The notes beneath the pieces were generated by a model. It made no database searches, was not told where the DNA came from, and saw only the letters and a program-made list of their open reading frames with translations. 64,000 bases of DNA from Bacillus manliponensis (GTDB lineage Bacteria > Bacillota > Bacilli > Bacillales > Bacillaceae_G), in the NCBI RefSeq assembly GCF_000712595.1, contig NZ_JOTN01000018.1, forward strand, positions 25,536 to 89,535. Direction: 5' to 3'. The position numbers were made by a program, and so were the translations under genes. Within the stretch, counting starts at the first letter, position 1; the number at the start of each line of letters is the position of its first letter. Positions 51,078 to 60,972 of the stretch are shown one piece after another.

Positions 51078-52160
51078 ATGAAAATTAAATTAGGTTTATT
51101 ATATGGTGGAAAATCAGCAGAGCATCAAGTTTCTTTACAAACGGCTCTTGCTGTTATTAAGGCGTTAGATCAAGAGAAGTTCGAGATTCATCCAATTTAT
51201 ATTACAGAACAAGGCCAATGGATGCGCGGTGAGCGTATTGAAGGCGAAGTAGCAACTGTAGAAGCATTAAAAATGAACGGAGAAGAAAATGCGATTTCTC
51301 CTGTTTCGTTAAGTACAGAAATTATTCCAACTGCATCTAACCAAGAAGATGCAATCGATGTAATTTTCCCGTTACTACATGGTCCAAATGGTGAAGATGG
51401 AACGGTACAAGGAATGTTAGAATTAATGAATATTCCTTATGTTGGAAATGGTGTGTTAGCATCTGCAGCAGGTATGGATAAAGTTGTAATGAAAAATATC
51501 TTCGCAGAAGCAGGTTTAAAGCAAGCGAAATATGCTTCTTTCATTCGCAGTGTATGGGAGAAAGATCGCACTTCAGCATATGAACAAGTGGAAGAAAAAT
51601 TAGGTTATCCTTGCTTTGTAAAGCCAGCTAACCTTGGTTCAAGTGTTGGAATCAACAAGTGTAAAGATCGTGAAGAATTAGAAAGTGCCTTTGAAGAGGC
51701 ATTCCAATTTGACCGTAAAATTATTGTTGAAGAAAATATTGTTGGTCGTGAAGTAGAAATTGGTGTATTAGGTAACGATGAGCCCAAATGTTCTGTCGTT
51801 GGAGAAATTGTGCCGAAAAAAGAATTTTACGATTACAAGTCGAAATACATCGATGGTGATACAGCGCTTATTATTCCAGCTGAAGTTACAGAAGATGAGT
51901 ATGAAAATATTAAGAGTGATGCGATTCGTGCATTCCAGTCTTTAGATAGCGCTGGTTTAACGAGAGCGGACTTCTTCTTAACAAAAGATGGAGAAGTGTA
52001 TATTAATGAAGTAAATACAATGCCTGGATTTACGCCATTTAGTATGTTCCCATTATTATGGCAACATACTGGTTTATCTTACCCAGGGTTGATTGAAGAA
52101 TTGGTTCACTTAGCAATTGAGCGCCATGAAGAAAAACAAAAAATTAAATACACGATTTAA
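51078..52160 (+). CDS. ddl: D-alanine--D-alanine ligase
   Basis: A 360-residue ATP-grasp ligase. The N-terminal [14 protein letters not shown] is the Ddl signature. Central phosphate and ATP contacts lie in [20 protein letters not shown], and metal and substrate residues in [20 protein letters not shown] and [11 protein letters not shown]. The omega-loop carries Tyr in YDYKSKY, consistent with D-Ala rather than D-Lac specificity. It supplies the dipeptide for MurF, encoded next. Confidence 0.95.
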   Translation: MKIKLGLLYGGKSAEHQVSLQTALAVIKALDQEKFEIHPIYITEQGQWMRGERIEGEVATVEALKMNGEENAISPVSLSTEIIPTASNQEDAIDVIFPLLHGPNGEDGTVQGMLELMNIPYVGNGVLASAAGMDKVVMKNIFAEAGLKQAKYASFIRSVWEKDRTSAYEQVEEKLGYPCFVKPANLGSSVGINKCKDREELESAFEEAFQFDRKIIVEENIVGREVEIGVLGNDEPKCSVVGEIVPKKEFYDYKSKYIDGDTALIIPAEVTEDEYENIKSDAIRAFQSLDSAGLTRADFFLTKDGEVYINEVNTMPGFTPFSMFPLLWQHTGLSYPGLIEELVHLAIERHEEKQKIKYTI

Positions 52161-52171
52161 TAAAAAGGAGG

Positions 52172-52199
52172 GAAACACTATTCAAAGGAATAGTGTTTC
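52172..52199 (+). other. Perfect 12-bp hairpin between ddl and murF
   Basis: GAAACACTATTC and its exact complement have an AAAG tetraloop and are followed by TTCC, not a T run. It sits directly before the murF ribosome binding site and may attenuate or stabilise the mRNA. Confidence 0.6.
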
Positions 52200-52221
52200 T
52201 TCCATGTAAGGAGTGTTTCTT

Positions 52222-53598
52222 ATGATTCAAAGAACGTTAAAACAAATTGAACAAATGGTCGGCGGGACTGGTTTGTTAGAAAAATGGAAAGATGTAGTTG
52301 TAAAAGGTGTGGCGATCGATACGAGAACAATTGAGCATGGTAATTTATACACTCCGATTCAAGGCGAACGTTTTGACGGCCATTCTTTCGCCCGAAAAGC
52401 AATGGAAAATGGTGCGGTAGCAACTCTTTGGAAGAAAGATGTACCAAACCCTCCAAGTGAATTGCCAGTTATTTTTGTAGAAGATACGTTAGAAGCGCTA
52501 CAAACGTTAGCGAAAAGTTATCGTGACCAATTACAGGCAAAAATTGTTGGTGTGACGGGGAGTAACGGTAAAACGTCTACAAAAGATATTGTGATGAGCC
52601 TCTTAGAAACGACATTTAAAGTACAAAAAACAGAGGGGAATTTTAATAACCATATCGGTCTTCCACTTACAATTTTAAAAGTAGAAGAAGATACAGAAAT
52701 TGTTGTATTGGAAATGGGAATGTCTGGACTTGGTGAGATTGAATTGTTATCTAAGATTGCTCGTCCAAATGCTGCTATTATCACTAACATTGGTGAAGCG
52801 CATCTTATGGATCTTGGTTCTCGCGATGCAATTGCAGATGCAAAGCTAGAAATTGTAGCGGGATTGCAGGCGGATGGTTTATTTGTTTATAACGGAGATG
52901 AGCCACTGTTAACAACGAAAGTACCAAGCATGAACCTTGCTGCAAAAACAGTTACGTTTGGAGATGGGAAGATAAATGATTATTACCCAACTTCTGTTAC
53001 ATTAGAAGCGACTGGTACGCATTTTGAGATGAACTACCAAGAGAATACTGTATTTTATCTTCCCGTTCTTGGGAAACATAATGTATATAACGCATTAGCT
53101 TCCATGGCAGTTGCGAAGTTCTTTGGTGTAACTTGGGATAACATGAAGCAAGGCTTACTGCAACTAAAAATGACAGGTATGCGTATGGAAATTGTAAAGA
53201 CGGGTGAAGGATTAACACTCATCAATGATGCGTATAATGCAAGTCCAACAGCGATGGAAGCGGCTCTTCATTTAATGAATGGGCTAGATGGGTTCCGAAA
53301 GAAAGTAGTTATTCTTGGTGATATGTTAGAACTTGGGGACGAAGAAGAGAAGTTCCATTATGAAATTGGAAAAGCGATTGATCCAAATCATATTTCATAT
53401 GTATTTACATATGGGACATTAGGTAAACATATTGCAGATGGTGCAAAAGGACAATTTTCTAGTGAATGTGTAAAAGCCTATCAGAATAAAGAAGAACTTG
53501 TAAAAGATTTAAAAAAGATTGTGGATGTAAAAGATGTCGTATTAGTGAAGGCATCGCGTGGAATGAAACTAGAAGAAGTTATTACAATGATGCAGTAA
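52222..53598 (+). CDS. murF: UDP-N-acetylmuramoyl-tripeptide--D-alanyl-D-alanine ligase
   Basis: A 458-residue Mur ligase. The ATP-binding loop is GVTGSNGKTSTKD near residue 112. Further conserved blocks are EGNFNNHIGLPLTIL, LEMGMSG, NIGEAHL and the C-terminal domain ALIND-type INDAYNASPTAME. It adds D-Ala-D-Ala to the UDP-MurNAc tripeptide in the cytoplasm. ATG 52222 with GTAAGGAGT is preferred to GTG 52213. It is co-directional with and functionally linked to ddl. Confidence 0.95.
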   Translation: MIQRTLKQIEQMVGGTGLLEKWKDVVVKGVAIDTRTIEHGNLYTPIQGERFDGHSFARKAMENGAVATLWKKDVPNPPSELPVIFVEDTLEALQTLAKSYRDQLQAKIVGVTGSNGKTSTKDIVMSLLETTFKVQKTEGNFNNHIGLPLTILKVEEDTEIVVLEMGMSGLGEIELLSKIARPNAAIITNIGEAHLMDLGSRDAIADAKLEIVAGLQADGLFVYNGDEPLLTTKVPSMNLAAKTVTFGDGKINDYYPTSVTLEATGTHFEMNYQENTVFYLPVLGKHNVYNALASMAVAKFFGVTWDNMKQGLLQLKMTGMRMEIVKTGEGLTLINDAYNASPTAMEAALHLMNGLDGFRKKVVILGDMLELGDEEEKFHYEIGKAIDPNHISYVFTYGTLGKHIADGAKGQFSSECVKAYQNKEELVKDLKKIVDVKDVVLVKASRGMKLEEVITMMQ

Positions 53599-53716
53599 GG
53601 AAACAGTTGGGGTTTGCTTTTTACCCCTACAAAACTTATAATTGATAAAGTGTAATAACGTTTAGAAGTATTTTCATGAAGAATATACGCCCGTTTATAT
53701 ACGAAAAACATTCAGG

Positions 53717-53756
53717 AAAAGGGCTTTTCCGAAATCCGGAAAATGCCTTTTTTTAG
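53717..53756 (+). terminator. Terminator of murF
   Basis: The stem AAAAGGGCTTTTCCG/CGGAAAATGCCTTTT has one mismatch and a T run. Confidence 0.75.
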
Positions 53757-53790
53757 ATGATAAGTATAGGATAGAAAAGGAGAAGTAACA

Positions 53791-55362
53791 TTGACAACAT
53801 TTCGAGAATTAGGATTAAGCGAGTCTTTACTGCAATCTGTTGAGAGCATGGGCTTTGAAGAAGCAACGCCAATTCAAGCTGAAACGATCCCTCACGCATT
53901 ACAAGGTAAAGATATTATTGGGCAAGCACAAACAGGTACAGGAAAAACAGCAGCATTTGGATTACCATTATTAGATAAAGTAGATACGAGCAAAGAGTTA
54001 GTACAAGGAATCGTAATTGCACCAACTCGTGAATTAGCAATTCAAGTAGGTGAAGAGCTTTACAAAATTGGTAAGCATAAGCGTGTACGTATTTTACCTA
54101 TTTACGGTGGTCAAGATATTAACCGTCAAATTCGTGCATTGAAAAAACGTCCACACATTATTGTTGGTACGCCAGGACGTATTTTAGATCACATTAACCG
54201 TAAAACACTTCGTTTACAAAACGTAGAAACGGTTGTTCTTGACGAAGCGGATGAAATGTTAAACATGGGCTTCATTGAAGACATTGAAGCAATTTTAACA
54301 GATGTGCCAGAAACACATCAAACGCTATTATTCTCAGCAACAATGCCAGATCCAATCCGTCGTATTGCTGAGCGCTTTATGACTGAGCCACAACACATTA
54401 AAGTGAAGGCGAAAGAAGTAACAATGCCAAACATTCAGCAGTTCTATTTAGAAGTGCAAGAGAAGAAGAAGTTTGACGTATTAACGCGCTTATTAGATAT
54501 TCAATCCCCAGAGCTTGCGATCGTATTCGGTCGTACGAAGCGTCGTGTTGATGAATTATCAGAAGCATTGAACTTACGTGGTTATGCAGCAGAAGGTATT
54601 CATGGTGACTTAACACAAGCGAAGCGTATGTCTGTATTACGTAAATTTAAAGAAGGTTCTATCGAAGTTCTTGTTGCAACAGACGTTGCGGCACGTGGTC
54701 TTGATATTTCAGGCGTAACACACGTATACAACTTCGATATTCCACAAGATCCAGAATCTTACGTTCACCGCATTGGTCGTACAGGCCGTGCTGGTAAAAA
54801 AGGTATTGCAATGTTATTTGTAACACCACGTGAATCTGGTCAGTTAAAAAACATCGAGCGTACAACGAATCGTAAAATGGATCGCATGAACGCACCGACA
54901 TTAGATGAGGCGTTAGAAGGTCAACAACGTTTAATCGCAGAAAAAATGCAAAGTACGATTGAAAGCGAGAACTTATCTTACTACAAGCGTATTGCAGAAG
55001 AAATGTTAGAAGAAAACGATTCTGTGACAGTTGTAGCAGCAGCGCTGAAAATGATGACAAAAGAGCCGGATACAACTCCTATTTCTTTAACATCAGAGCC
55101 ACCTGTTGTATCAAAAGATCGTTCTAGAGGCCGTGGTGGTAACGGTGGAAGAGGATCTCGTGATGGCAACCGTAATCGTGATGGACGTGGACGTGACGGT
55201 CGTAACCGTGACGGACGTGGACGTGATGGACGTGATCGCGATGGACGTGATCGCGATGGCAACCGTGGACGCAAAGGTGAAGGTCGTCAAGGATCTTTCA
55301 ACAAAGGTCGCGGTGAAAGAAAAGGCAATAACGATAGCCGTAAACAACAGCAACCTCGTTAA
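53791..55362 (+). CDS. cshA: DEAD-box RNA helicase CshA
   Basis: A 523-residue helicase. The Q motif is [14 protein letters not shown], motif [10 protein letters not shown], Ia [18 protein letters not shown] (DEAD), III SAT and [12 protein letters not shown]. After the helicase core there is a C-terminal dimerisation-type region. A basic Arg-Gly-Asp-rich tail follows (from about residue 450), made of short [10 protein letters not shown] repeats that show as a GGACGTGATCG-type DNA repeat. It unwinds structured RNA in decay and ribosome assembly. The start is TTG 53791 with AAAGGAG. CshA is cold- and translation-linked in bacilli. Confidence 0.95.
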   Translation: MTTFRELGLSESLLQSVESMGFEEATPIQAETIPHALQGKDIIGQAQTGTGKTAAFGLPLLDKVDTSKELVQGIVIAPTRELAIQVGEELYKIGKHKRVRILPIYGGQDINRQIRALKKRPHIIVGTPGRILDHINRKTLRLQNVETVVLDEADEMLNMGFIEDIEAILTDVPETHQTLLFSATMPDPIRRIAERFMTEPQHIKVKAKEVTMPNIQQFYLEVQEKKKFDVLTRLLDIQSPELAIVFGRTKRRVDELSEALNLRGYAAEGIHGDLTQAKRMSVLRKFKEGSIEVLVATDVAARGLDISGVTHVYNFDIPQDPESYVHRIGRTGRAGKKGIAMLFVTPRESGQLKNIERTTNRKMDRMNAPTLDEALEGQQRLIAEKMQSTIESENLSYYKRIAEEMLEENDSVTVVAAALKMMTKEPDTTPISLTSEPPVVSKDRSRGRGGNGGRGSRDGNRNRDGRGRDGRNRDGRGRDGRDRDGRDRDGNRGRKGEGRQGSFNKGRGERKGNNDSRKQQQPR

Positions 55363-55370
55363 TTTATATG

Positions 55371-55407
55371 AAAAAAGACAGTCTTTTTATAAAGGCTGTC
55401 TTTTTTT
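55371..55407 (+). terminator. Terminator of cshA
   Basis: The stem AAAGACAGTCTTT/AAAGGCTGTCTTT carries a long T run. Confidence 0.9.
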
Positions 55408-55460
55408 GTGTTCAAATGAGACATACTACGTAATAACTAAGTAAAGAAAGAGGGAGGAGT

Positions 55461-56423
55461 ATGTTAGTAAGACTTGGCTATGTAGCGATGAGTGTCTACT
55501 TGAAAAATGCGTCTCCATCCCAAACGATGACGTTTGCGCAGTTTCAGCGTATAAAAGATCGAGAGGCGGGGATGCGAAAACTAGAGCGCATCGCAAATTC
55601 GAATTTAGAAAACTGTTTGCGGTTATTAAAGCATAACCGTGCGCATGATATTACTTTTTTTCGTCTTAGTTCAAAATTAATCCCATTAGCAAATCATGAG
55701 GAGTTATTAGATTGGAACTATATCTCTCCACTTAAAGGTAATTTGAAAAAACTAGGAGAGTATGCGAAGCAAGAGAAGATGCGTATCGATTTTCATCCTG
55801 ATCATTTCGTTGTGTTAAATTCTCCTAAGAGTAATATTTTGAAGCAGTCTGTTAAGACTCTGCAGATGCATAGGAAATTACTAAAGGGTATGGGGATCCC
55901 TCCCAAGCATCGGTGTGTTTTGCATGTAGGAGGGGCTTATAAAAATAAAGAAAAAGCATTAGAGCAATTTATTGAAAATTGGTCCTATGTTCCGGTGAAT
56001 ATACAAGAAATGATTATGCTAGAGAATGATGATATAACCTTCTCTGTAGGAGAGACGTTGTATTTAGGAGAAAAATTAGCAATTCCCGTTGTGTTTGATC
56101 TTCACCATCACATTGTAAATGATGAGGGGGAGAAGTGGGAAGAACATTGGGAGCGTGTTGTAGGTACGTGGGAAAACTCTCCTCTACCGTTGAAAATGCA
56201 TATTTCTAGCCCGCGGAATGAAAAGGATCTACGTGCGCATGCTGATTTTATTGATGCAGGAACCTTTCTTTCGTTTTTGCAAAGTGTAAAAGGAAGTGTG
56301 CCGCAAATAGATTGTATGATTGAGGCGAAGAGAAAAGATGGTGCCCTCTTTCGGCTTATGAGCCAGCTGAAAGAGAGTAAGCAAGTAGAGATTGTAGATG
56401 GTGCTAGTTTTTATGTAAAATAA
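55461..56423 (+). CDS. uvsE: UV-damage endonuclease (UVDE)
   Basis: A 320-residue TIM-barrel endonuclease. The N-terminal MLVRLGYVAMSVYLKNASPS and metal residues in RIDFHPDHFVVLNSP, CVLHVGGAYKNKE, MLENDDITFS and VFDLHHHIVND identify UvsE. It nicks DNA 5' to UV photoproducts and abasic sites, independently of UvrABC. It is monocistronic. Confidence 0.93.
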   Translation: MLVRLGYVAMSVYLKNASPSQTMTFAQFQRIKDREAGMRKLERIANSNLENCLRLLKHNRAHDITFFRLSSKLIPLANHEELLDWNYISPLKGNLKKLGEYAKQEKMRIDFHPDHFVVLNSPKSNILKQSVKTLQMHRKLLKGMGIPPKHRCVLHVGGAYKNKEKALEQFIENWSYVPVNIQEMIMLENDDITFSVGETLYLGEKLAIPVVFDLHHHIVNDEGEKWEEHWERVVGTWENSPLPLKMHISSPRNEKDLRAHADFIDAGTFLSFLQSVKGSVPQIDCMIEAKRKDGALFRLMSQLKESKQVEIVDGASFYVK

Positions 56424-56462
56424 GAAAAAGCAGTGGAGAACTTGTTCTTCACTGCTTTTTTG
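56424..56462. terminator. Bidirectional terminator
   Basis: The stem AAAAAGCAGTG ... CACTGCTTTTT lies between convergent uvsE and rhomboid genes. Confidence 0.85.
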
Positions 56463-57009
56463 TAAGTGTTACTCCTAAAAGTCCACCTGTTAATAATCCG
56501 AAAAGGTGACTAATTGGATTAGCGCTCGGATTAATAAAGGTGAAGCTAAGTAACACGAACAGAATGAAAAAAAAGAACAAGACTGCTTTTTTATGAGTGA
56601 GTTCATATTGCATGTAGAAGGTGTATAATTGTGTACCGAATAGACCGAAAATCGCTCCGGAAGCACCACTATGTACATAATGTATAGGTAATAAGAAGTA
56701 AGAGGCGATATTTCCGAAAAAACCAGTAAAAAAGAAGATGGTCGTAAAACGAAGGCGGCCTATTTGTTTTTCGAGTTGTATTCCAAGTAAATATAAGCAG
56801 AAGCAGTTAGATAAGAAATGGTGCCAATCTTTATGTGTAAAGATTGAAGTAAGGAGGCGCCACCATTCTCCATTCATAATGCATATATGACAAGAAACGG
56901 TTTTTGAAAAAATTAGGTTTGTTAATAAAAATAATATAAGTTGTATGGTGAGTAGAAAGGTTGTTACTGGTGGGAAAAAAGAAGTTGGATATTTGAATGA
57001 AATGTTCAT
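56449..57009 (-). CDS. Rhomboid-family intramembrane serine protease
   Basis: A 186-residue six-helix membrane protease. The catalytic Ser lies in SGASGAIFGLFG and the His in ISHLFGLLTGGLLG. The helix-1 to 2 loop contains the usual WR motif (GEWWRLLTSIFTH). The ATG at 57009 with AAAAGGTG gives the typical length; upstream starts add a divergent tail that overlaps the acpS region. Substrates are unknown. Confidence 0.9.
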   Translation of the reverse strand: MNISFKYPTSFFPPVTTFLLTIQLILFLLTNLIFSKTVSCHICIMNGEWWRLLTSIFTHKDWHHFLSNCFCLYLLGIQLEKQIGRLRFTTIFFFTGFFGNIASYFLLPIHYVHSGASGAIFGLFGTQLYTFYMQYELTHKKAVLFFFFILFVLLSFTFINPSANPISHLFGLLTGGLLGVTLTKKQ

Positions 57010-57091
57010 ATGCTCACACCTTTTCCATCGTACAAGTTGTCTGTTATTCTTACAATATGAAAGAAAGAGGTAAAGTAGAAGGAAGGAACGA

Positions 57092-57457
57092 ATGAAAATG
57101 ATTGTTGGCATAGGGATCGATATTATTGAGCTAAATAGAATTCAAAAGATGTTAGATGGAAAACTAAAGTTTATGGAACGTATTTTAACAGAGAAGGAAC
57201 GTGAAGTTGCTAGCCAGCTGAAAGGTAAGCGTCTTGTTGAATTTGTAGGAGGAAGATTTGCAGCAAAAGAAGCATATTCAAAAGCTGTTGGAACAGGAAT
57301 TGGGAAAGAAGTGAGCTTTTTGGATATTGAAATATTAAATGATGAGAGAGGAAAGCCGGTTTTAATTGCTAATACACAGAATTGCATACATTTATCAATT
57401 AGTCATAGTGATCAATTTGCAGTTGCACAAGTAGTTTTAGAAAGCCCGTCAAGCTAG
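57092..57457 (+). CDS. acpS: Holo-[acyl-carrier-protein] synthase
   Basis: A 121-residue AcpS-type phosphopantetheinyl transferase. The magnesium-binding Asp lies in [13 protein letters not shown], and the key Glu/Lys in [20 protein letters not shown]. It transfers 4'-phosphopantetheine from CoA to ACP. It heads the conserved acpS-ydcC-alr-ndoAI-ndoA order. The start may be ATG 57092 or 57098. Confidence 0.95.
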   Translation: MKMIVGIGIDIIELNRIQKMLDGKLKFMERILTEKEREVASQLKGKRLVEFVGGRFAAKEAYSKAVGTGIGKEVSFLDIEILNDERGKPVLIANTQNCIHLSISHSDQFAVAQVVLESPSS

Positions 57458-57550
57458 TCTGCATATTTCAGCTCTTTGTCTCATATATTGGATTAGCGTT
57501 AAGGAAGAGAAATCTTCTACTTACTTATTTGAGGTGAAGGAGCTGAGAGG

Positions 57551-58561
57551 ATGAAAAGGCGCTTATTTTTGTTCATCGCCGGTTTGTTGACCGTTTTCTT
57601 ACTAGTCGGCTGTGCAGAGAAGAAACCAGAGGATGTTGTTCGTGATTTAGATGAGAAAGTAAAAAGTATAAAGAGTTATGAAGCGGAAGCAAAATTGTCT
57701 ATCAAAACAGGCAATGAGCCACAGGAATATGATGTGGAAGTTTGGTATAAGGAACCTAATTACTATCGTGTAAATTTAAAAAATGCGAAAAAAGATCAAA
57801 GTCAAATTATTTTACGAAATGATGAAGGGGTCTTTGTTCTGACGCCAGCTTTGAATAAAAGTTTCCGCTTTCAAAGTGACTGGCCGCAAAATAGTAGTCA
57901 AGCGTACTTGTATCAATCTCTTGTAAAAGACATATTGAAAGATAAAAGTCATGTGTTCAAAAAAACAAATAAACATTATGTGTTTGAAACGAAAACAAAC
58001 TATCACCATCAAAATATGCTCCCGAAACAGAAGATTACATTAAATAAAAGAGACTTAACACCGGTTTCTGTACAGTTGATGGATAATGATCAAAATGTTC
58101 TAGTGGAAGTGAATTTCTCAAAAGTGAAATTCGATGCAAAGTTTGATAAAGGAGCATTTGATACGCAAAAAAATATGTCTAGAGCACAGGTGGACGTACA
58201 AGTAGCAGCAAAAGAAGAAAAGCCATTCGCTATTTTGTATCCGCAAGATACACCGCAAGGAATGACATTGAAGGATGAGCAAGAATTTAAAATAGCTAAT
58301 GGTAAGCGAGCTATTTTGACATATGAAGGAGACAAAAAGTCTTTTACGTTAATACAAGAAAAAGCGAAAGTTACACCGGCAACTACAGCAATAGGTGTAA
58401 GTGGTGAACCAGTAGATTTAGGATTTACAATTGGTGCGTTAACTGAAGATTCTCTTATGTGGTCTCATAATGGTGTAGATTACATGATGGTTTCAAAAGG
58501 TCTAGAAGCGGAAGAGTTATTAATGGTAGCTCGCTCCGTAACTGAAAAGCAAGAGAAGTAG
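57551..58561 (+). CDS. ydcC: LolA-like sporulation-associated lipoprotein YdcC
   Basis: A 336-residue lipoprotein (lipobox LLVGC) with an outer-membrane-lipoprotein-carrier-like (LolA fold) N-terminal domain that begins PEDVVRDLDEKVKSIKSYEA. A second domain of about 110 residues follows (from about residue 225, DUF4367-like). Position between acpS and alr matches B. subtilis ydcC, a gene expressed in the mother cell. The precise role is unknown. Confidence 0.88.
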   Translation: MKRRLFLFIAGLLTVFLLVGCAEKKPEDVVRDLDEKVKSIKSYEAEAKLSIKTGNEPQEYDVEVWYKEPNYYRVNLKNAKKDQSQIILRNDEGVFVLTPALNKSFRFQSDWPQNSSQAYLYQSLVKDILKDKSHVFKKTNKHYVFETKTNYHHQNMLPKQKITLNKRDLTPVSVQLMDNDQNVLVEVNFSKVKFDAKFDKGAFDTQKNMSRAQVDVQVAAKEEKPFAILYPQDTPQGMTLKDEQEFKIANGKRAILTYEGDKKSFTLIQEKAKVTPATTAIGVSGEPVDLGFTIGALTEDSLMWSHNGVDYMMVSKGLEAEELLMVARSVTEKQEK

Positions 58562-58570
58562 AATGGTAAA

Positions 58571-58602
58571 GCGTGGTGAAAAAAGAGCACCACGCTCTTT
58601 TT
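58571..58602 (+). terminator. Terminator of ydcC
   Basis: The stem GCGTGGTG/CACCACGC is followed by TCTTTTT. Confidence 0.85.
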
Positions 58603-58678
58603 CATTTTAAGGGATAGATTATAAAAGAAATGAATATAACAGTAATAGTGTTCTATTGTGGTTGAAGGAAGTGTTGTG

Positions 58679-59848
58679 ATGAACTTTGCTCCTTTTTATC
58701 GTGATACTTGGGTGGAAGTGAACTTAGATGCGATTTATAACAATATCATTCGTATAAAAAAGTTGATACCAGAGAATGTTGAATTTATCGCTGTTATAAA
58801 AGGAAATGCATATGGTCATGGAGCGATTCAAGTTTCAAAAGTGGCATTAGAAGCAGGAGCTACAAGGTTGGCTGTCGCTCTCTTAGATGAAGCACTTCTC
58901 CTTCGCAGAGCCGGGATTGGGGTTCCGATTTTAGTTATGAGTCCTACAAGGCCTGAAGATGTGAATATTGCTGCTGAAAATGAAATTTCTTTAACGATTT
59001 TTCAAAAAGAATGGGTAGAGAGAGCAAAAAAGATTTGGATGTCTTCTGTTCCTCTTTATTTTCATTTAAAGTTTGATAGTGGGATGGGGAGAATTGGGAT
59101 AAGGAAGAAGGGTGAGTTATGGGAGGTTCTGCAAAGTTTCAAAAGTGCTCCTTATTTTAAAATGGAAGGCGTATATATGCATTTTGCAACGGCAGATGAA
59201 TTCCAAACAGATTATTTTTATAAGCAATATTATACATTTGTAGAGCAGTTGAGTTGGATGAAGGGATTTGGAGTGGAACCGAATTTTATTCATGCAGCCA
59301 ATAGTGCGGCAACATTACATTTTCGAGGTATTGCGCTTGATGCTGTACGCATAGGGATTGCGATGTACGGATTATCACCATCAGTACAAATGGAGCCGTT
59401 TCTACCGGTGAAGTTAGAACCAGCTCTTTCTTTTCATACAAAGATTGCTCATGTAAAGTTAGTAGAAAAGGGAGCGGCAATTAGCTATGATATTACGTAC
59501 CGAGCACCGGAAGTTGAATGGATTGCTACTGTTCCTGTTGGGTATGCAGATGGTTGGTTTCGGGGGATGGAAGGCTTTACAGTATTGGTAGAAGGTATTC
59601 GTGTCCCGATTGTAGGAAGAATTACAATGGATCAACTCATGATTCGTCTTCCATATAAAATGCCGATTGGTACGAGGGTAACTTTTATAGGAGAGCAAAA
59701 AGATAGTTGTATTTCCGCTTCTGAAGTAGCTTCACATATGAATACAATACATTATGAAGTTGTAGCAGGAATTCATTTTCGTGTTCCACGTCTTTATGTA
59801 AGAGGTGAAAAAGTAGTGGAAGTGGAGAATTATATGAGTGAGTTATAA
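58679..59848 (+). CDS. alr: Alanine racemase
   Basis: A 389-residue PLP enzyme. The cofactor lysine is in AVIKGNAYGHG near residue 40, and the phosphate-contact region is ANSAATLHF and RIGIAMYGLSP. The second catalytic base Tyr lies in ISYDITYRAPE. It makes D-Ala for Ddl. ATG 58679 is preferred over an in-frame start at 58658. Several otherwise conserved stretches differ from the B. anthracis protein I remember, which suggests a diverged lineage of the group. Confidence 0.95.
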   Translation: MNFAPFYRDTWVEVNLDAIYNNIIRIKKLIPENVEFIAVIKGNAYGHGAIQVSKVALEAGATRLAVALLDEALLLRRAGIGVPILVMSPTRPEDVNIAAENEISLTIFQKEWVERAKKIWMSSVPLYFHLKFDSGMGRIGIRKKGELWEVLQSFKSAPYFKMEGVYMHFATADEFQTDYFYKQYYTFVEQLSWMKGFGVEPNFIHAANSAATLHFRGIALDAVRIGIAMYGLSPSVQMEPFLPVKLEPALSFHTKIAHVKLVEKGAAISYDITYRAPEVEWIATVPVGYADGWFRGMEGFTVLVEGIRVPIVGRITMDQLMIRLPYKMPIGTRVTFIGEQKDSCISASEVASHMNTIHYEVVAGIHFRVPRLYVRGEKVVEVENYMSEL

Positions 59849-60128
59849 ATAACTTTTTGCTGCATATGAGAGTTTATTATAATTATAAAAAATGTGAATA
59901 TGTAAGAATGAGCAGTGCATATCGTATAACTGAGGAGGTTATCCGAAAGTCTGTTAATTGTCCTAGATGCACGGATAAAAATATTGGATCGTGAATGTTT
60001 TATGTTTCAATTGGAAAACATAAGCAAGGAATGAGGAAGTCTTTGCAACAGGCTCCATACAATGGTATTATTACAATAGGTGTCATATATATATTTGTGT
60101 GTGTAGTTGACGGTGGAGGTGTATTTTT

Positions 60129-60416
60129 GTGTCCGAATCAAGTGTAACTACTGAAATCGTTGTCCGGTTGCCAAAGCAAGTGGTAACAGAATTGGACGGG
60201 ATTGGAAAACAAGAGAATAAGAATCGCCATGAACTGATTTGCCAGGCAACACAATTGCTATTGCGCCAACATAAAACGAAGAAGCGCTATCAGCATGAAT
60301 CAATGCGACGTGGGTACATTGAAATGGGAAAAATTAATCTTGGTATTGCATCGGAAGCTTTCTTAGCAGAGTATGAAGCAGCTCATACAGTAGAACGCTT
60401 AGTTAGCGGGGGGTAA
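60129..60416 (+). CDS. ndoAI: Antitoxin EndoAI (MazE-type, ribbon-helix-helix)
   Basis: A 95-residue antitoxin. The N-terminal ribbon-helix-helix ([20 protein letters not shown]) binds DNA, and the C-terminal tail ([20 protein letters not shown]) wraps the toxin. The GTG start follows GGAGGTG. It precedes the toxin gene by 4 bp, the canonical order for autoregulation by the complex. Confidence 0.95.
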   Translation: MSESSVTTEIVVRLPKQVVTELDGIGKQENKNRHELICQATQLLLRQHKTKKRYQHESMRRGYIEMGKINLGIASEAFLAEYEAAHTVERLVSGG

Positions 60417-60420
60417 TCTC

Positions 60421-60771
60421 TTGATTGTAAAACGCGGCGACGTGTATTTTGCAGACCTTTCCCCAGTTGTTGGTTCTGAGCAAGGAGGCGTTCGTCCGGT
60501 TCTTGTCATTCAAAATGACATCGGGAATCGTTTTAGTCCAACTGTAATTGTAGCGGCGATCACTGCACAGATTCAAAAGGCGAAATTACCCACGCATGTG
60601 GAAATTGATGCGAAAAAGTACGGATTTGAAAGAGATTCTGTTATCTTGCTCGAACAGATTCGAACGATTGATAAGCAGCGCTTAACGGACAAAATCACTC
60701 ATTTAGATGAAATGATGATGAGTCGTGTAGATGAAGCTCTGCAAATTAGTTTAGGACTGATAGAATTTTAG
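60421..60771 (+). CDS. ndoA: Endoribonuclease toxin EndoA (MazF family)
   Basis: A 116-residue MazF/PemK toxin. The N-terminal [20 protein letters not shown] holds the catalytic Arg region, followed by [15 protein letters not shown] and the Thr in [10 protein letters not shown]. In B. subtilis it cuts mRNA at UACAU. All visible motifs are intact, so it should be active. The start is TTG 60421 with GGGGGT. Terminated by the hairpin at 60782. Confidence 0.96.
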   Translation: MIVKRGDVYFADLSPVVGSEQGGVRPVLVIQNDIGNRFSPTVIVAAITAQIQKAKLPTHVEIDAKKYGFERDSVILLEQIRTIDKQRLTDKITHLDEMMMSRVDEALQISLGLIEF

Positions 60772-60781
60772 TTCAGCATAG

Positions 60782-60812
60782 AAGTTGCTCTTTTACGGGG
60801 CAACTTTTTTTT
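60782..60812 (+). terminator. Terminator of ndoA
   Basis: The stem AAGTTGC ... GCAACTT is followed by eight T residues, which merge into the right end of a dispersed repeat. Confidence 0.85.
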
Positions 60813-60918
60813 ATCCCGCATTAACGGGCTGGACTGTAAAACTCCCATCTCAAAAATTGAGAAATACGGAGTGATATAGGTGGAGCGTAAAGCACACTGA
60901 TAGAAGATTTACTTTATA
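60810..60918 (-). repeat. Dispersed intergenic repeat, copy 8
   Basis: On the plus strand the right end appears inverted (TTTATCCCGCATTAACGGGCTG at the start, given here on the minus strand). The degenerate left end (CACTGATAGAAGATTTACTTTATA) is near 60895-60918. The centre is diverged and longer. Confidence 0.65.
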
Positions 60919-60972
60919 AAAAATTCGGTAATGCCTTTAAGTATATTGCTGAATAAGGAGGATTTTGTTGGC

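Noticed and set aside
54659-55444. Overlapping frames inside the cshA tail (138, 97, 112 and 80 codons)
   Set aside because: They are low-complexity shadows of the Arg/Gly/Asp repeat region of CshA.
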